From Campylobacteraceae bacterium (GTDB lineage Bacteria > Campylobacterota > Campylobacteria > Campylobacterales > Sulfurovaceae), in the NCBI GenBank assembly GCA_027081065.1, contig JALWLW010000061.1, forward strand, positions 1 through 16,806: a stretch of 16,806 nucleotides of DNA. Direction: 5' to 3'. The notes beneath the pieces are model-generated. The model saw nothing but the letters and a program-made list of their open reading frames with translations, did not search any database and had not been told where the DNA came from. The position numbers were made by a program, and so were the translations under genes. Positions 1 to 10,496 of the stretch are shown piece after piece (position 1 is the first letter of the stretch; each line of letters opens with the position of its first letter).

Positions 1-2
1 TA

Positions 3-1334
3 TCTGCTACCTCTATGCGCGAAGGTATTGTAGTGTATGACAAAGAGGGAATAGCCATTTGGGGTGTTGCCAATGTTGATGCAAGAGCAGACAAAGAGGT
101 ACGCTTTTTAAAAGAGCACTATGAAGGTATAGAAGAAACATTTTATACAGAGTCTGGGCAGACTTTTGCTTTGGGTGCTTTACCTCGTCTACTATGGCTA
201 AAAAATAACGAACCTGCACTCTATGAAAAAGTAGCCTCCATAGTCATGATAGGAAACTGGATACTAGCAAAACTCTCAGGCATCATAGCTACCGACCCAA
301 GCAATGGGGGAACCACAGGCATTTTTTCTTTAGAAAAGCGTCACTGGTCTGCGCATATGGCAGAGCAAGTGGGCATAAAAACAGACATCTACCCTCCTGT
401 CTTGGAGACAGGAACAGCTATGGGAAATGTCACAGAACAAGCCAGCCAAGAGACAGGACTCTCTACCACAACCAAAGTTGTGATGGGTGGTGGAGATGTG
501 CAGTTGGGTGCAGCAGGACTTGGTGTGGTAAAAGAGGGGCAGGTAGCCATACTAGGTGGCTCTTTTTGGCAACAAGTAGTTAACATAAAAAGTTCTGTCA
601 AACCACCTAAAGATATGAGTATAAGAGTTAACCCTCACGTCATAGAAGGGCTCTCTCAAGCAGAAGGCATCACTTTCTTTTCAGGACTCATTATGCGATG
701 GTTTAGGGATGCTTTTTGTGACCTTGAAAAACTAGAAGCTAAAGAGAGAGGTGTAGATACCTATGAAATACTCGAAGAGAAAGCCAAAAATGTACCCGTA
801 GGCTCACACGGCATACTCCCCATCTTCTCAGACAGCATGAATTATGGCAAATGGTACCACGCTGCCCCTTCGTTCATCAATCTCTCAATTGACCCAGAAG
901 TATGCAATAAGGCTTCTATGTTTAGAAGCCTAGAGGAAAATGCCTGTATCGTCTCAGCCATTAACCTAGAAAAGATAAAAGCATTTACATCACTAGAAAT
1001 AGATGAAATCGTCTTTGCAGGTGGGGCGAGTAAAGGAGACCTATGGTGTCAAATACTCGCAGATGTAACAGGATGTAAAATTAAAGTTCCGAAAGTGACA
1101 GAAGCCACTGCACTTGGAGCTGCCATGGCAGCTGGGGTAGGCGTTGGTGTGTATGAAAGTATGGCATCTGCCTCTGAAAGTTTGGTGTCATGGGATAAAG
1201 AGTATGTCTCAAATAGTGAAAATTATAAAAAATATATCAATATTCAAGAGAATTGGAAAAAAGTATATGCAAGTCAACTCGCACTTGTGGATAAAAATTT
1301 GACACTGAGTATGTGGATGGCTCCAGGGATTTGA
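3..1334 (+). CDS. lsrK: Autoinducer-2 kinase LsrK (5'-truncated by window edge)
   Basis: An FGGY-family carbohydrate kinase that phosphorylates the quorum signal autoinducer-2 (DPD) in the cytoplasm. The frame is open from base 3 and reads S-A-T-S-M-R-E-G, which matches the internal SACSMREG stretch of E. coli LsrK as I remember it. The ATG at 15 is therefore an internal Met, and roughly 90 N-terminal residues, including the first phosphate-binding motif, lie upstream. Stretches resembling LsrK along the whole length include ANVDARA, PRLLWL, DPSNGGTTG, GGGDVQLG (catalytic-base Asp region), FWQQVVN, MRWFRDAFC, WYHAAPSFINLSIDP, FAGGASKG and the closing WMAPG. The similarity is closer than to xylulokinase or glycerol kinase. 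No lsrACDB, lsrFG or lsrR is visible. G+C is higher than in the following genes (29 of 60 bases in 301-360). The family call is confident; activity on AI-2 is inferred from similarity. Confidence 0.9.
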   Translation, partial: SATSMREGIVVYDKEGIAIWGVANVDARADKEVRFLKEHYEGIEETFYTESGQTFALGALPRLLWLKNNEPALYEKVASIVMIGNWILAKLSGIIATDPSNGGTTGIFSLEKRHWSAHMAEQVGIKTDIYPPVLETGTAMGNVTEQASQETGLSTTTKVVMGGGDVQLGAAGLGVVKEGQVAILGGSFWQQVVNIKSSVKPPKDMSIRVNPHVIEGLSQAEGITFFSGLIMRWFRDAFCDLEKLEAKERGVDTYEILEEKAKNVPVGSHGILPIFSDSMNYGKWYHAAPSFINLSIDPEVCNKASMFRSLEENACIVSAINLEKIKAFTSLEIDEIVFAGGASKGDLWCQILADVTGCKIKVPKVTEATALGAAMAAGVGVGVYESMASASESLVSWDKEYVSNSENYKKYINIQENWKKVYASQLALVDKNLTLSMWMAPGI

Positions 1335-1347
1335 GCTAATCTTTTTT
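1318..1347 (+). terminator. Weak candidate Rho-independent terminator at the lsrK stop
   Basis: A 6-bp hairpin pairs 1318-1323 (TGGCTC) with 1333-1338 (GAGCTA), including one G-U pair. The loop is 9 nt, and six T residues follow at 1342-1347 after a 3-nt gap. It straddles the lsrK stop codon. The stem is short and the T-tract is offset, so termination would be partial at best. Its position, between two genes of different function and just ahead of a promoter-like box, is the main reason to list it. Confidence 0.3.
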
Positions 1348-1362
1348 AGATATAATAGCTTT
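1342..1362 (+). promoter_or_regulatory. Candidate sigma-70 promoter for the sugar operon
   Basis: A perfect -10 box TATAAT lies at 1351-1356, preceded by a T-rich run at 1342-1347. The dehydrogenase start codon at 1390 is about 27 nt past the expected transcription start near 1363. A TTGAGC at 1331-1336 resembles a -35 element, but its 14-nt spacer is too short. In Campylobacterota, sigma-70 promoters commonly rely on the -10 box and upstream T-rich signal rather than a -35 box. This is the only promoter-like site ahead of the almost gapless gene run that follows. Confidence 0.5.
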
Positions 1363-1389
1363 AGTAAAATAATGTATTAAAGAAAATAT

Positions 1390-2658
1390 ATGCAGAATAA
1401 AATAGCTATTATAGGGTTAGGATATGTAGGGTTGCCCTTGGCACATGCATTTGCAGAGAAATATGAGGTTGTTGGTTTTGATATCAATCAGAAGCGTATA
1501 GATGAATTAAATACTGGATATGATAGAACATTAGAACTATCTTCTGTACAATTAGCAGAAGTCAAAGAGAATATAAGTTTCTCTATGAAACTTGAAGATA
1601 TTGAATCATGTAATATCTTTATCGTGACCGTTCCTACGCCGATAGATGAAAGTAATAGACCTGATCTAACCCCACTTATTAAATCTTCACAGTCAATTGG
1701 GGAGGTATTGAAAAAGGGTGATATAGTTATTTATGAATCTACAGTCTATCCAGGTGTTACAGAGGATGTTTGCGTCCCTGAACTTGAGAATGTTTCAGGT
1801 CTCAAATTTAACAAAGACTTTTTTGCAGGGTATTCTCCTGAACGGATTAATCCTGGAGATAAAGAGCATACCGTGAAAAAAATTCTTAAAGTGACCTCTG
1901 GCTCTACTCCTGAAATAGCAAAGGAAGTGGATGCCCTTTATGCGAGTATTATTACGGCGGGGACACATTTGGCATCATCTATTAAAGTAGCAGAAGCATC
2001 AAAAGTGATAGAAAATACTCAACGAGATGTGAATATTGCACTTATTAATGAACTCGCGCTTATTTTCGATACGATGGATATAGATACCAATGAAGTGATT
2101 GAGGCTGCAGCTACAAAATGGAATTTTATTAAGCTGACTCCAGGACTTGTTGGAGGACATTGTATTGGTGTTGACCCGTATTACTTAACATATAAGGCAG
2201 AAGAGCTAGGGTATAAGCCAAACCTCATACTTGGAGCAAGACAAATTAATAATGGCATGGGAAAATATATTGCTGAACAGACTATAAAAGAGATGATAAA
2301 ACATGATAAAAAGATAAAAAGTGCAAATATCTTAGTCCTTGGGGTCACCTTTAAGGAAAATTGTCCAGACATGAGAAATACTAAAGTAGTTGACATCATA
2401 GAGGAACTAAAAACCTATGGCTGTAACGTAGATGTATATGATCCTTGGGTAGATAGAAATGAACCTAAACAACACTATAAGCATGGCCTTATAAGCAATC
2501 CTTTCGAAGTAAATAAAAAATATGACAGCATTATTTTGGCTGTTTCCCATCATCAGTTCAAGGTTTTAAGTAGAGAAGATTATGAAAATATCAGTACAAA
2601 TGAAGCAGTACTTATAGATGTAAAAGGGATTATTGAAAATCCAACATGGAGACTATAA
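1390..2658 (+). CDS. tviB: UDP-N-acetylglucosamine 6-dehydrogenase, TviB/WbpO-type
   Basis: A nucleotide-sugar 6-dehydrogenase of 422 aa that oxidises C6 of a UDP-N-acetylhexosamine twice with NAD+, giving the uronic acid. The Rossmann motif GLGYVGLP is at residues 9-16, with the NAD-selecting Asp31 in GFDI. ESTVYPG is at 116-122, ENTQRDVNIA at 208-217, and the catalytic cysteine is Cys258 in GGHCIGVDPYY. The ENTQRDVNIA version is typical of the Vi-antigen TviB/WbpO branch, in contrast to the WecC-type paralogue at 6480. The next three genes (WlbA, WbpD, WbpE types) need UDP-GlcNAcA as input, so the likely product here is UDP-GlcNAcA, the WbpA role. UDP-GalNAc as substrate cannot be excluded from sequence. 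It is the first gene of the presumed operon; the Shine-Dalgarno upstream is weak (A-rich). The stop overlaps the next ATG by one base (TAATG). Confidence 0.9.
   Translation: MQNKIAIIGLGYVGLPLAHAFAEKYEVVGFDINQKRIDELNTGYDRTLELSSVQLAEVKENISFSMKLEDIESCNIFIVTVPTPIDESNRPDLTPLIKSSQSIGEVLKKGDIVIYESTVYPGVTEDVCVPELENVSGLKFNKDFFAGYSPERINPGDKEHTVKKILKVTSGSTPEIAKEVDALYASIITAGTHLASSIKVAEASKVIENTQRDVNIALINELALIFDTMDIDTNEVIEAAATKWNFIKLTPGLVGGHCIGVDPYYLTYKAEELGYKPNLILGARQINNGMGKYIAEQTIKEMIKHDKKIKSANILVLGVTFKENCPDMRNTKVVDIIEELKTYGCNVDVYDPWVDRNEPKQHYKHGLISNPFEVNKKYDSIILAVSHHQFKVLSREDYENISTNEAVLIDVKGIIENPTWRL
2648..2652 (+). promoter_or_regulatory. Ribosome binding site deciding the wlbA start
   Basis: GGAGA lies 5 nt ahead of the ATG at 2658 and within the last codons of the upstream gene. 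It supports starting wlbA at 2658 rather than at the in-frame ATG at 2646. The 2658 start gives the N-terminus [18 protein letters not shown], which fits the family. Confidence 0.6.
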
Positions 2659-3626
2659 TGAATAAAGTTAAGAATTTTGCTCTCATAGGGGCTTCTGGTT
2701 ATATAGCACCCAGACATATGAAAGCAATAAAAGAAACAGGTAACATGCTGGTTGCCGCACTTGATCCTTACGATGGTATAGGAATCATGGATAGTAACTT
2801 CCCTCAAGCAGACTTTTTTACTGAATTTGAACGATTTGATAGATTTGTAGATAAATGGCGTAGAGATACAGGTAAAAAGATAGATTATATGTCTATATGT
2901 TCACCTAATTATTTACACGATTCACATATACGTTTTGCACTTAAAAGTGGTGCAGATGCTATTTGTGAAAAACCTTTGGTACTTAATCCTTGGAATATTG
3001 ATCAGCTAAAAATTATAGAAGAAGAGACAGGACAAAAAGTTTATAATATTTTACAGCTTCGTCTTCATCCCTCTATTATTGCACTTAAAGAAAAAGTAGC
3101 TAAAGAATTAAAAGATAATCCAAATAAAATTTATGATATTGATTTGACGTACTTAACAAGCCGAGGTAAATGGTATTTTATCTCATGGAAAGGTGATCAG
3201 AGCAAGTCGGGAGGTATTGCATCTAATATTGGTGTACACTTTTATGATATGCTGACATGGATATTTGGTGATGTAGAAGAAAATGTAGTACATGTAAAAA
3301 CCCCCGATTGCAATGCTGGTTCATTTAAACTTAAAAATGCAAATGTAAGATGGTTTCTTTCTGTTAATTATGACTATATCCCTAGAGAAATACGAGATGC
3401 AGGACAAAGAACCTATCGTTCTATCACTGTAAATGGAGAAGAAATAGAGTTTTCTGGAGGATTTACAGATTTACATACACGTAGTTATGAAGAGATACTC
3501 AAAGGCAATGGTTTTGGATTAGATGAAGCCTATGGTTCTATCTCAACCGTTTCCACTATCAGAAATCTTGATCCTATTGGTCTAAATGGGAACTATCATC
3601 CTTTCTGCAAAAGGGTACTTGGGTAA
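2658..3626 (+). CDS. wlbA: UDP-N-acetyl-2-amino-2-deoxyglucuronate 3-dehydrogenase (WlbA/WbpB family)
   Basis: A Gfo/Idh/MocA-family oxidoreductase of 322 aa. It oxidises the C3 hydroxyl of UDP-GlcNAcA to the 3-keto sugar, the substrate of the partner aminotransferase. The N-terminal Rossmann fold carries [17 protein letters not shown] near residues 8-24. EKP with Lys105 and IGVHFYD with His194 correspond to the catalytic Lys and His of the family. [38 protein letters not shown] and [11 protein letters not shown] match Bordetella/Chromobacterium WlbA closely as I recall it. Length is normal (about 315-325). It is translationally coupled to the preceding dehydrogenase through TAATG, and one base separates its stop from the wbpD ATG. 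The four-gene group 1390-5300 is the standard set for UDP-GlcNAc(3NAc)A. Confidence 0.92.
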   Translation: MNKVKNFALIGASGYIAPRHMKAIKETGNMLVAALDPYDGIGIMDSNFPQADFFTEFERFDRFVDKWRRDTGKKIDYMSICSPNYLHDSHIRFALKSGADAICEKPLVLNPWNIDQLKIIEEETGQKVYNILQLRLHPSIIALKEKVAKELKDNPNKIYDIDLTYLTSRGKWYFISWKGDQSKSGGIASNIGVHFYDMLTWIFGDVEENVVHVKTPDCNAGSFKLKNANVRWFLSVNYDYIPREIRDAGQRTYRSITVNGEEIEFSGGFTDLHTRSYEEILKGNGFGLDEAYGSISTVSTIRNLDPIGLNGNYHPFCKRVLG

Positions 3627-3627
3627 T

Positions 3628-4200
3628 ATGAATTACTTTACGCATGAAACAGCCATTGTTGATGAGAATGTAATCATTGGTGAAGGTTCAAAAGTATGGC
3701 ACTTTTCACATATTTTATCTCAAACGAGCATAGGTAGCAATTGTTCTTTTGGGCAAAACTGTGTGGTGGGCCCTAGCGTGTCTATTGGTGATGGAGTAAA
3801 GGTCCAAAATAATGTTTCTGTATATGAGGGTGTAGAAATCGAAGATGATGTCTTTTTAGGTCCTTCTATGGTATTTACCAATGTTATAAATCCAAGAGCA
3901 TTCATACAAAGAAAAGATGAGTTTAAAAAAACATTGCTTAAAAAAGGCTGCTCCATTGGCGCCAATGCAACCATTGTATGTGGTATAACAATAGGTGAAT
4001 ATGCTCTCATTGGATCGGGGGCTGTTGTAAACAAAGATGTGAAACCTTATGCTCTTGTAGTAGGTGTACCTGCTCGGCAGATAGGATGGGTTGGTATTTC
4101 TGGAGACACCTTGGAATTTGAAAGTGATAAAGCAGAAGATGAATTTGCAAACTATATTTTAACAAAGGATGCTTTAAAAGTGAGTTTGAAATGCAAATAG
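3628..4200 (+). CDS. wbpD: UDP-2-acetamido-3-amino-2,3-dideoxyglucuronate N-acetyltransferase
   Basis: A left-handed beta-helix (hexapeptide repeat) acetyltransferase of 190 aa that acetylates the 3-amino group of UDP-GlcNAc3NA using acetyl-CoA. Isoleucine/valine-rich hexapeptide repeats run from about residue 8 to 150 (for example [58 protein letters not shown]), with the family loop [13 protein letters not shown] at 83-95. The start at 3628 is preferred over an in-frame ATG at 3586. It gives the usual N-terminus [13 protein letters not shown] and normal length, and it begins one base after the wlbA stop. The last 10 bases overlap the aminotransferase gene. In the usual pathway order this enzyme acts after WbpE, although the gene precedes it. 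Confidence 0.9.
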   Translation: MNYFTHETAIVDENVIIGEGSKVWHFSHILSQTSIGSNCSFGQNCVVGPSVSIGDGVKVQNNVSVYEGVEIEDDVFLGPSMVFTNVINPRAFIQRKDEFKKTLLKKGCSIGANATIVCGITIGEYALIGSGAVVNKDVKPYALVVGVPARQIGWVGISGDTLEFESDKAEDEFANYILTKDALKVSLKCK

Positions 4201-5300
4201 ACTTCGCAAACCTAAAGTACCAGTACCAACGCTATAAAACAGAGATAGATGAAGCTATACACGCAGTATTAGACAAGTCTAATTACATTATGGGGAATGA
4301 AGTAGTAGAGTTAGAAAATGCACTACAATCTTTCACTGGAAGCAAGCATGCCATCGTCTGTGCCTCTGGTACGGATGCTTTGCTCTTAGCTATGATGGCA
4401 CTAGATATCCAGCCAGATGACGAGATAATCACCACGCCTTTTACTTTTATCGCCACTGCAGAGACCATTGCTTTTTTAGGAGCTAAACCAGTATTTGTAG
4501 ATATAGATGAAAAAACTTATAATATAGATCCCTCTCAAATAGAAGAGAAAATTACAGAAAAAACGAAAGCTATCATGCCAGTAAGTCTTTACGGGCAACC
4601 TGCTGATATGGATGCAATTCAAGCCATTGCAGACAAATATAATTTAAAAGTAATAGTCGATGGAGCTCAATCTTTTGGAAGCACTTTTAATGGCAAAACA
4701 GATTCTAATTTAGGAGATATTTCAACTACAAGTTTTTTCCCTGCTAAACCGTTAGGATGTTTTGGTGATGGAGGTGCTATTTTTACTAACAGTGATATAT
4801 TAGCAAAAAAAATAAAGATGCTTAGAGTGCATGGTCAGTCTAAACGTTATCATCATAAGTATATTGGTATGGGTGGACGTATGGATACCATTCAGTGTGC
4901 TATTGTGAATGTAAAACTAAAGTACTATGCAAAAGATTTAGCTCTTCGTCAAGAGGTTGCCTCTAAATATACAGAAGCATTAAAAGAAAAAGATTTGATT
5001 TTGCCTTTTGTGGATGAAAGAGCTACTTCTGCATTTGCTCAATATAGTGTACGAGTTAAAAATAGGGATGATATTCAGATTAAATTAAAAGAAGAGGGTA
5101 TCCCTACGACTGTGCATTATCCTATGCCTTTGCATTTGCAGGAGTGTTTTGGGTATTTGGGGTATAAGAAAGGGGACTTCACTGTTAGTGAGTTGGTTTC
5201 TAGTGAGATTATGAGTCTGCCTATGAATCCGTATATAAGTGATTATGAAATTAATTATATAGAAAAGAATTTGGTGGAATATTTAAAGGTAAGTAAATAA
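4191..5300 (+). CDS. wbpE: UDP-2-acetamido-2-deoxy-3-oxoglucuronate aminotransferase (WbpE/WlbC type)
   Basis: A PLP-dependent DegT/DnrJ/EryC1 (SHS2-type) aminotransferase of 369 aa that transfers an amino group from glutamate to C3 of the 3-keto sugar made by WlbA, giving UDP-GlcNAc3NA. The PLP Schiff-base lysine is Lys186 in [15 protein letters not shown], Asp157 in VDGAQ should bind the pyridine nitrogen, and Gln160 stacks nearby. These fall within one residue of the equivalent positions in Pseudomonas WbpE. Other family landmarks are [26 protein letters not shown] and [11 protein letters not shown]. The gene overlaps wbpD by 10 bp and ends immediately before the next ATG with no gap. Its role is separate from the second aminotransferase in the window (pseC at 8672), which lacks the RYHH signature. 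Confidence 0.92.
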   Translation: MQIDFANLKYQYQRYKTEIDEAIHAVLDKSNYIMGNEVVELENALQSFTGSKHAIVCASGTDALLLAMMALDIQPDDEIITTPFTFIATAETIAFLGAKPVFVDIDEKTYNIDPSQIEEKITEKTKAIMPVSLYGQPADMDAIQAIADKYNLKVIVDGAQSFGSTFNGKTDSNLGDISTTSFFPAKPLGCFGDGGAIFTNSDILAKKIKMLRVHGQSKRYHHKYIGMGGRMDTIQCAIVNVKLKYYAKDLALRQEVASKYTEALKEKDLILPFVDERATSAFAQYSVRVKNRDDIQIKLKEEGIPTTVHYPMPLHLQECFGYLGYKKGDFTVSELVSSEIMSLPMNPYISDYEINYIEKNLVEYLKVSK

Positions 5301-6443
5301 ATGATTAAAAAAGTATTACTTGTATTTGGAACAAGACCAGAAGCTATAAAAATGGCACCGCTTGTTAAAGCATTTCAATCTGATGGTTATTTTGAAACTA
5401 AAGTATGTGTAACAGCACAACATCGAGAGATGTTAGATCAAGTACTTAATTTATTTGAAATAGTTCCAGAGTATGATTTGAATCTTATGAAACCTGGACA
5501 AGACTTGTATGAGATTACGTCAAAGGTACTTTTATCGATGAAAGATGTCTTAAGTGATTTTAAACCTGATTTAGTTTTAGTTCATGGAGATACTACAACT
5601 ACATCTGCTACTTCCTTGTCTGCATTTTATCAACAGATAAAAATAGGTCATGTAGAAGCAGGTCTCCGTACGGGTGATCTAATGAGTCCTTGGCCAGAAG
5701 AAGCAAATAGACAAATTACTGGAGTACTCGCAACTTATCACTTTGTACCTACCTCTACATCAGAAGAAAACCTTATTAAAGAAAATAAGGATAAGAGTAG
5801 TATAGTTGTTACAGGAAACACTGTAATAGATGCATTATTTTTAGCATTAGATAAAATAGAAAACAATAAAGTGTTAGAGCAACAAATTAGAAAACAAATA
5901 TTAGATTTAAACTATAAAATAGTAGAGGATAAAAAGATTATATTGGTAACTGGACATAGGAGAGAAAACCATGGACAAGGTTTTATAAATATTTGTGAAG
6001 CATTAAAAACAATTGCTATCAATAATCCAGATATAGATATAGTTTATCCTGTACACTTAAATCCTAATGTTCAAAAACCAGTAAAAGAGATACTCTCAGA
6101 TATCTCTAATATATATTTAATGGAGCCTTTGCAGTATGAACAGTTTATTTATACGATGAATAAATCTTATTTTATCATTACAGATAGTGGTGGGGTACAA
6201 GAAGAAGCGCCAAGTTTAGGTAAACCTGTACTAGTCATGAGAGATACTACTGAACGACCAGAAGCACTAGCCGCAGGCACAGTAAAATTGGTAGGCACAA
6301 ATACTCAAATAATTATTGAAGAGGCTCAAAAACTTTTAGATAATCAAGAGGCATATGAAAAAATGAGTAAAGCACATAATCCTTATGGTGATGGTAGAGC
6401 TTCTCAACAAATAGTGAACTTTATCAAGGAAATAAAATTATGA
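5301..6443 (+). CDS. wecB: Non-hydrolysing UDP-N-acetylglucosamine 2-epimerase (WecB type)
   Basis: A cytoplasmic epimerase of 380 aa converting UDP-GlcNAc to UDP-ManNAc. It is strongly WecB-like: [13 protein letters not shown] from residue 9, [12 protein letters not shown] at 36-47, [10 protein letters not shown] at 92-101, [10 protein letters not shown] at 117-126, PEEANR at 132-137, GHRREN at 218-223, [15 protein letters not shown] at 295-309, then [11 protein letters not shown] and HNPYGDG. These are signatures of the bacterial UDP-GlcNAc 2-epimerases. They differ from the GARPQFIK-type N-terminus I associate with WbpI/WlbD, which epimerises UDP-GlcNAc3NAcA. The pairing with a WecC-type dehydrogenase next door supports UDP-ManNAc as the product. 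It is adjacent to wbpE (0 bp). The 36-bp spacer that follows is one of the two largest gaps in the run. Confidence 0.92.
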   Translation: MIKKVLLVFGTRPEAIKMAPLVKAFQSDGYFETKVCVTAQHREMLDQVLNLFEIVPEYDLNLMKPGQDLYEITSKVLLSMKDVLSDFKPDLVLVHGDTTTTSATSLSAFYQQIKIGHVEAGLRTGDLMSPWPEEANRQITGVLATYHFVPTSTSEENLIKENKDKSSIVVTGNTVIDALFLALDKIENNKVLEQQIRKQILDLNYKIVEDKKIILVTGHRRENHGQGFINICEALKTIAINNPDIDIVYPVHLNPNVQKPVKEILSDISNIYLMEPLQYEQFIYTMNKSYFIITDSGGVQEEAPSLGKPVLVMRDTTERPEALAAGTVKLVGTNTQIIIEEAQKLLDNQEAYEKMSKAHNPYGDGRASQQIVNFIKEIKL

Positions 6444-6468
6444 ATATAAGAACTAAAGTTCAATACAT

Positions 6469-6474
6469 GGAGAG
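6469..6474 (+). promoter_or_regulatory. Strong ribosome binding site of wecC
   Basis: GGAGAG lies 5 nt ahead of the ATG at 6480. It is among the best Shine-Dalgarno matches in the window and fixes the wecC start. It sits in the 36-bp spacer after the wecB stop. Confidence 0.6.
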
Positions 6475-6479
6475 ACTAA

Positions 6480-8667
<2,188 letters not shown>

Positions 8668-8671
8668 TAAT

Positions 8672-9799
8672 ATGCAGTTTATTCCTTATGGCAAGCAACT
8701 AATAGAACAAGATGATATTGATAGTGTTATAGAGACTCTACAATCTGACTACTTAACTACGGGACCTAAAGTAAAGGCATTTGAAGAGGCTTTAAGTGAC
8801 TATTGTGGTGCTGCTTATACCATTGCTGTAGCTAATGGTACGGCAGCTCTTCATTTAGCCTCTTTAGCTCTTTTGAAAAAAGGGGATAGAGTCTTAACTA
8901 CGCCAAACTCATTTTTAGCAACCTCTAATGCTATTCTTTATGCAGGAGCAGAGCCGATTTTTGTTGATATTGCTGAAGATGGCAATATTGACCTTGACCT
9001 TTGTGAAGAGATACTTAAAAATGATAACTCTATCAAAGCTATCTATGGAGTAGCCTTTTCTGGACGAATGCTTAATCAAAAGAAGTTGAAATATCTAAAA
9101 GATACCTATGGAATTCTTATACTAGAAGATAATGCTCATGCTATTGGAGCAAAAGAAGAAGAGGTCAAATCAGCCTCTTGTAAAAATTCTGATGTCTCAA
9201 TTCTCTCTTTTCATCCTGTAAAACATCTAACTACTGGTGAGGGTGGGGCAATTACCACTAACTCAAAAGAGCTTTATGAAAAGATGCTAACGCTTAGAGG
9301 TCATGGCATGGTTAAAACCCCTAAAATGAAACCGTGGGAGTATGAGATGAGAGAGCTTGGTTTTAACTATCGTATTACTGATATTCAGTGTGCTTTAGGA
9401 CTTTCTCAACTTAAGAAATTAGATGGTTTTATTGCTAGACGCATTGAAATTGCAAAACGATATGATAAAGCTTTTGAAAACAGCATAATAAAACCTCTCT
9501 ACAGTTATGATGGTAAATCCTCTTATCATCTATATGTGGTTCAAGTAGATTTTTCTAAACTCTCTATAACTAAAGAAGAGCTTTTTGTCAAGATGAGAGA
9601 CAAGAGTATAGGGTTGCAACTGCACTATATTCCTATCAATAAACAGCCTTATTATAAAAGCTTGGGTTACGGGAATGAAGATACTCCTATTATGGATAAA
9701 TATTATGAAGAGTGTTTTTCTCTTCCAATGTTTCCTAAATTGAATAATGAAGAACAAGAATATGTGATTAAAACACTCTTTGAGGTGTTAAATGGCTAA
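8672..9799 (+). CDS. pseC: UDP-4-amino-4,6-dideoxy-N-acetyl-beta-L-altrosamine transaminase, PseC
   Basis: The second step of the pseudaminic acid pathway. It is a PLP-dependent aminotransferase of 375 aa that aminates C4 of the PseB product with glutamate as donor. The Schiff-base lysine is Lys184 in SFHPVKHLTTGEGG, one residue from the Lys183 I recall in Helicobacter PseC, and Asp153 in LEDNAHAIGA holds the pyridine nitrogen. IPYGKQLIEQDDI, LTTGPKV, VANGTAALHLA, LGFNYRITDIQCALG and LQLHYIPI are typical PseC segments. The HPVKHLTTGEGG signature separates it from the WbpE-type enzyme at 4191 and from PglE. It lies directly after pseB, and its last 8 bases overlap pseF. Confidence 0.95.
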   Translation: MQFIPYGKQLIEQDDIDSVIETLQSDYLTTGPKVKAFEEALSDYCGAAYTIAVANGTAALHLASLALLKKGDRVLTTPNSFLATSNAILYAGAEPIFVDIAEDGNIDLDLCEEILKNDNSIKAIYGVAFSGRMLNQKKLKYLKDTYGILILEDNAHAIGAKEEEVKSASCKNSDVSILSFHPVKHLTTGEGGAITTNSKELYEKMLTLRGHGMVKTPKMKPWEYEMRELGFNYRITDIQCALGLSQLKKLDGFIARRIEIAKRYDKAFENSIIKPLYSYDGKSSYHLYVVQVDFSKLSITKEELFVKMRDKSIGLQLHYIPINKQPYYKSLGYGNEDTPIMDKYYEECFSLPMFPKLNNEEQEYVIKTLFEVLNG

Positions 9800-10496
9800 T
9801 GTTGTAGCAGTCATTCCTGCACGAGGTGGGAGTAAAAGAATTCCTAGAAAAAATATTAAAGATTTTCATGGTAAACCACTTATTGCCTACTCCATAGAGG
9901 TAGCATTAAATTCAAAACTTTTTGATAAAGTGATAGTTAGTACAGATGATGAAGAGATAGCTTCTATCGCTAAAGCTTATGGGGCTGATGTTCCTTTTAT
10001 TCGACCTAAAGAGTTGTCGGATGATTTTACAGGAACAGGGGATGTTGTTACTCATGCATTAGGGTATCTAAGAGATAAAGGTGAGATGTTTGATTATGCT
10101 TGTACTATCTATGCAACAGCTCCATTGCTTCAAGAAAAATATCTTATTGAAGGGTTTGAAAAATTAAAGAACTCTACTGCTGTTTATGCTTTTTCTGTAA
10201 CTTCTATGCCTTTTCCAATTCAGCGAACATTTAAAATAGATGAGCATGAACGCTGTGAGATGTTTACGCCTGAGTATTATATGACTCGTTCACAAGATTT
10301 AGAAGAAGCGTATCAAGATGCAGGACAGTTTTACTGGACAAAGTTAAATGAAAGTTCTAGTGAGACTATGTTTGGGAAAGATTCTGTTCCTATTGTTTTA
10401 CCTCGTCATTTAGTACAAGATATTGATACTGTAGAAGATTGGAAAAGAGCTGAGATTATGTATCGTGTTTTAGAGGAACAAATACATTATGAATAA
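9792..10496 (+). CDS. pseF: Pseudaminic acid cytidylyltransferase (CMP-Pse synthetase), PseF
   Basis: Activates pseudaminic acid with CTP to CMP-pseudaminic acid, the last step before transfer. It has 234 aa, normal for the NeuA/PseF/KdsB-like nucleotidyltransferase fold. The P-loop-like nucleotide motif IPARGGSKRIPRKN is at residues 8-21, STDDEEIA at 50-57, YATAPLL at 107-113, DAGQFYW at 176-182 and QDIDTVEDW at 209-217 (metal/sugar site). DAGQFYW is a PseF-type signature as I know it, compared with the N-acetylneuraminate and legionaminate synthetases. As in many flagellar loci, the gene sits before the hydrolase and synthase genes even though it acts last. It overlaps both neighbours by 8 bp, indicating coupled translation. 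Confidence 0.94.
   Translation: MANVVAVIPARGGSKRIPRKNIKDFHGKPLIAYSIEVALNSKLFDKVIVSTDDEEIASIAKAYGADVPFIRPKELSDDFTGTGDVVTHALGYLRDKGEMFDYACTIYATAPLLQEKYLIEGFEKLKNSTAVYAFSVTSMPFPIQRTFKIDEHERCEMFTPEYYMTRSQDLEEAYQDAGQFYWTKLNESSSETMFGKDSVPIVLPRHLVQDIDTVEDWKRAEIMYRVLEEQIHYE

Noticed and set aside
15..17. ATG at 15 as the start of the kinase
   Set aside because: The frame is open upstream to the window edge, and the codons before it (S-A-T-S) match the internal sequence of LsrK; it is an internal methionine of a truncated gene.
1334..1360. AGCTA/TAGCT dyad (1334-1338 and 1356-1360) as an operator
   Set aside because: Only 5 bp per arm, with a 17-bp spacer that crosses the -10 box; expected by chance.
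3586..3627. Longer N-terminus for the WbpD-type acetyltransferase
   Set aside because: The extension overlaps wlbA by 41 bases and adds residues not found in the family; ATG 3628 gives the standard N-terminus.
3720..4034. Minus-strand open frame of 104 codons, and similar minus-strand frames elsewhere (for example 8085-8429 and 12292-12609)
   Set aside because: They lie antisense to clearly conserved genes, encode low-complexity Ser/Thr/Ile-rich peptides without recognisable motifs, and lack good ribosome sites.
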